A stretch of 5,506 bases of DNA from Ghiorsea sp. (GTDB lineage Bacteria > Pseudomonadota > Zetaproteobacteria > Mariprofundales > Mariprofundaceae). Position 1 is the stretch's first letter, and each line of letters starts with the position of its first letter. Of this stretch, positions 4,515-5,506 are shown in pieces. Under the pieces are notes generated by a model. The model saw only the letters and a program-made list of their open reading frames with translations, was not told the origin of the DNA and did not search any database. Both the position numbers and the translations under genes were made by a program. The stretch lies in contig JALUWH010000314.1 in assembly GCA_027019685.1 (NCBI GenBank), positions 1 through 5,506 on the forward strand, written 5' to 3'.

Positions 4515-5506
4515 ATGTCATCAGAGCAGACTTCCCAAACATACGATAATCCTTTTGTTCACTTGCATACGCATTCGGATTATTCCATGCAGCGCAGCAC
4601 CGCCAAGGTGAAAAAGATGTTGGATTTGGTGGCATCTTTGCAGCAACCTGCTGTGGCTTTAACCGATTATGGTAATTTATTTGGTGCGATTGAGTTTTAT
4701 TCGCAAGCCATGAGTCGAGGTATTAAACCTATTTTGGGTTGTGAATTTAATCTTTGTGAAACGATTCAAGAAAAAGTCAGCGAAGGGCCACGTCGCCCGG
4801 ATTTTCCATCCATTGTCTTGCTTGCGCGTAATAATGTGGGCTGGCATAACCTGATTAAATTGGTGTCGATTGCTTCTTTGCAAGGTTATTACTATGAACC
4901 GCGCATCGATAAAGACCTGTTGCGCGAGTATAGCGAAGGATTGATTGCTTTGTCCTCAGGTTGGGATGGTGATATTGAGCGGGCTTTAAGAAAAGGTGAT
5001 AAAGAAACTGCGCAAACACTTGCTCGTGAATACAAAGATATTTTTGAAGAAGATAGCTTCTTTCTTGAACTACAACGCCTCAATTACAATGGACAAGAAA
5101 CATTAAACCAAGATGTGATTGCGTTGGCGCATGAAACCGATATTCCTTTGGTTGCCAGTAATAATGTTCACTTCCTCAATGAAGATGATAAACAAGCGTT
5201 TAAAGTGCTGTCGGCATTGCGAGATAACGCAACCTTGGATGCTGATGACTTGAATGGTTTGAGCGATGCGCGGCATTTAAAAACATCCGAAGAAATGAAC
5301 CGTTTGTTTGAAGATGTGCCTGAAGCATTGGAAAACACCGTGGTTATTGCACAATCCTGCAATGTGGAGCTTGAGTTTTATAACTGGCAAATGCCTGATT
5401 TTCAAACGCCAGATGGGTCGGATTTGAATGAATATTTACGTACATTATCCAAGCAAGGTTTGGATAAACGCTGGGCTGCCATCACTCAAGGCACACCCGA
5501 TGCCGA
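4515..5506 (+). CDS. dnaE: DNA polymerase III alpha subunit (partial, N-terminal PHP region)
   Basis: This is the catalytic subunit of the replicative polymerase; 330 codons are present of the ~1,150 usual for the family, cut by the right edge, so the catalytic palm lies outside. The visible part is the PHP domain: FVHLHTHSDYS (14-24), PAVALTDYGNLFGAIEFY (45-62), GIKPILGCEF (69-78), YYYEPRIDKDLL (125-136), FFLELQRLNYNGQE (182-195), LVASNNVHFLNEDD (212-225), RHLKTSEEMNRLF (253-265) and PEALENTVVIAQSCNVELEF (269-288). These fit DnaE1, not the mutagenic DnaE2/ImuC, which starts differently. Several PHP metal ligands differ from the intact-site consensus: TDH is TDY, the NDVH motif is NNVH, and the His of the HL.LLA strand is replaced, while H18 and H20 remain. 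A TAA in frame at 4503-4505 leaves ATG 4515 as the only possible start, although no clear Shine-Dalgarno sequence precedes it. The 31-base gap to the symporter suggests possible co-transcription. Confidence 0.93.
   Translation, partial: MSSEQTSQTYDNPFVHLHTHSDYSMQRSTAKVKKMLDLVASLQQPAVALTDYGNLFGAIEFYSQAMSRGIKPILGCEFNLCETIQEKVSEGPRRPDFPSIVLLARNNVGWHNLIKLVSIASLQGYYYEPRIDKDLLREYSEGLIALSSGWDGDIERALRKGDKETAQTLAREYKDIFEEDSFFLELQRLNYNGQETLNQDVIALAHETDIPLVASNNVHFLNEDDKQAFKVLSALRDNATLDADDLNGLSDARHLKTSEEMNRLFEDVPEALENTVVIAQSCNVELEFYNWQMPDFQTPDGSDLNEYLRTLSKQGLDKRWAAITQGTPDA

Overview
The window comes from a Gram-negative bacterium. It encodes LpxK, a lipid A kinase found only in lipopolysaccharide makers, and the start of a replicative DNA polymerase III alpha subunit whose PHP metal site is partly degenerate, as in Proteobacteria. 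Base composition looks moderate, somewhat AT-rich between genes. A marine or freshwater gamma- or zetaproteobacterium would fit, but this is a guess and nothing here proves it.

Layout from left to right: (1) the 5' end of a minus-strand gene for a HugZ/PPOX-type split-barrel protein, running off the left edge. (2) A 406-base divergent intergenic region (326-731) packed with at least three kinds of short dispersed-repeat-like element placed end to end. (3) lpxK on the plus strand. (4) A scar region (1735-1941). It holds an 18-codon reading frame overlapping the lpxK stop, followed by a decayed, stop-riddled copy of the first ~45 codons of the downstream symporter. (5) An AT-rich promoter region with several palindromes. 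(6) A solo HTH-Fic protein gene. (7) A complete sodium:solute symporter with a strong Shine-Dalgarno sequence. (8) The first 330 codons of dnaE, cut by the right edge.

lpxK and dnaE are housekeeping genes. The Fic gene and the symporter (with its dead partial copy) form an accessory segment between them. The most informative observation is that the Fic gene is bracketed by two copies of the same symporter 5' end: a dead one at 1806-1941 and the live one from 3011. This implies an old duplication followed by deletion, or insertion of the Fic gene. The Fic protein has an intact AMP-transferase motif, its own N-terminal helix-turn-helix, no strict-consensus inhibitory helix motif and no neighbouring antitoxin gene. 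It is therefore the best candidate for an unusual system here, although Fic proteins as such are well known.

No rRNA, intact tRNA, CRISPR array, transposase or convincing rho-independent terminator was seen.
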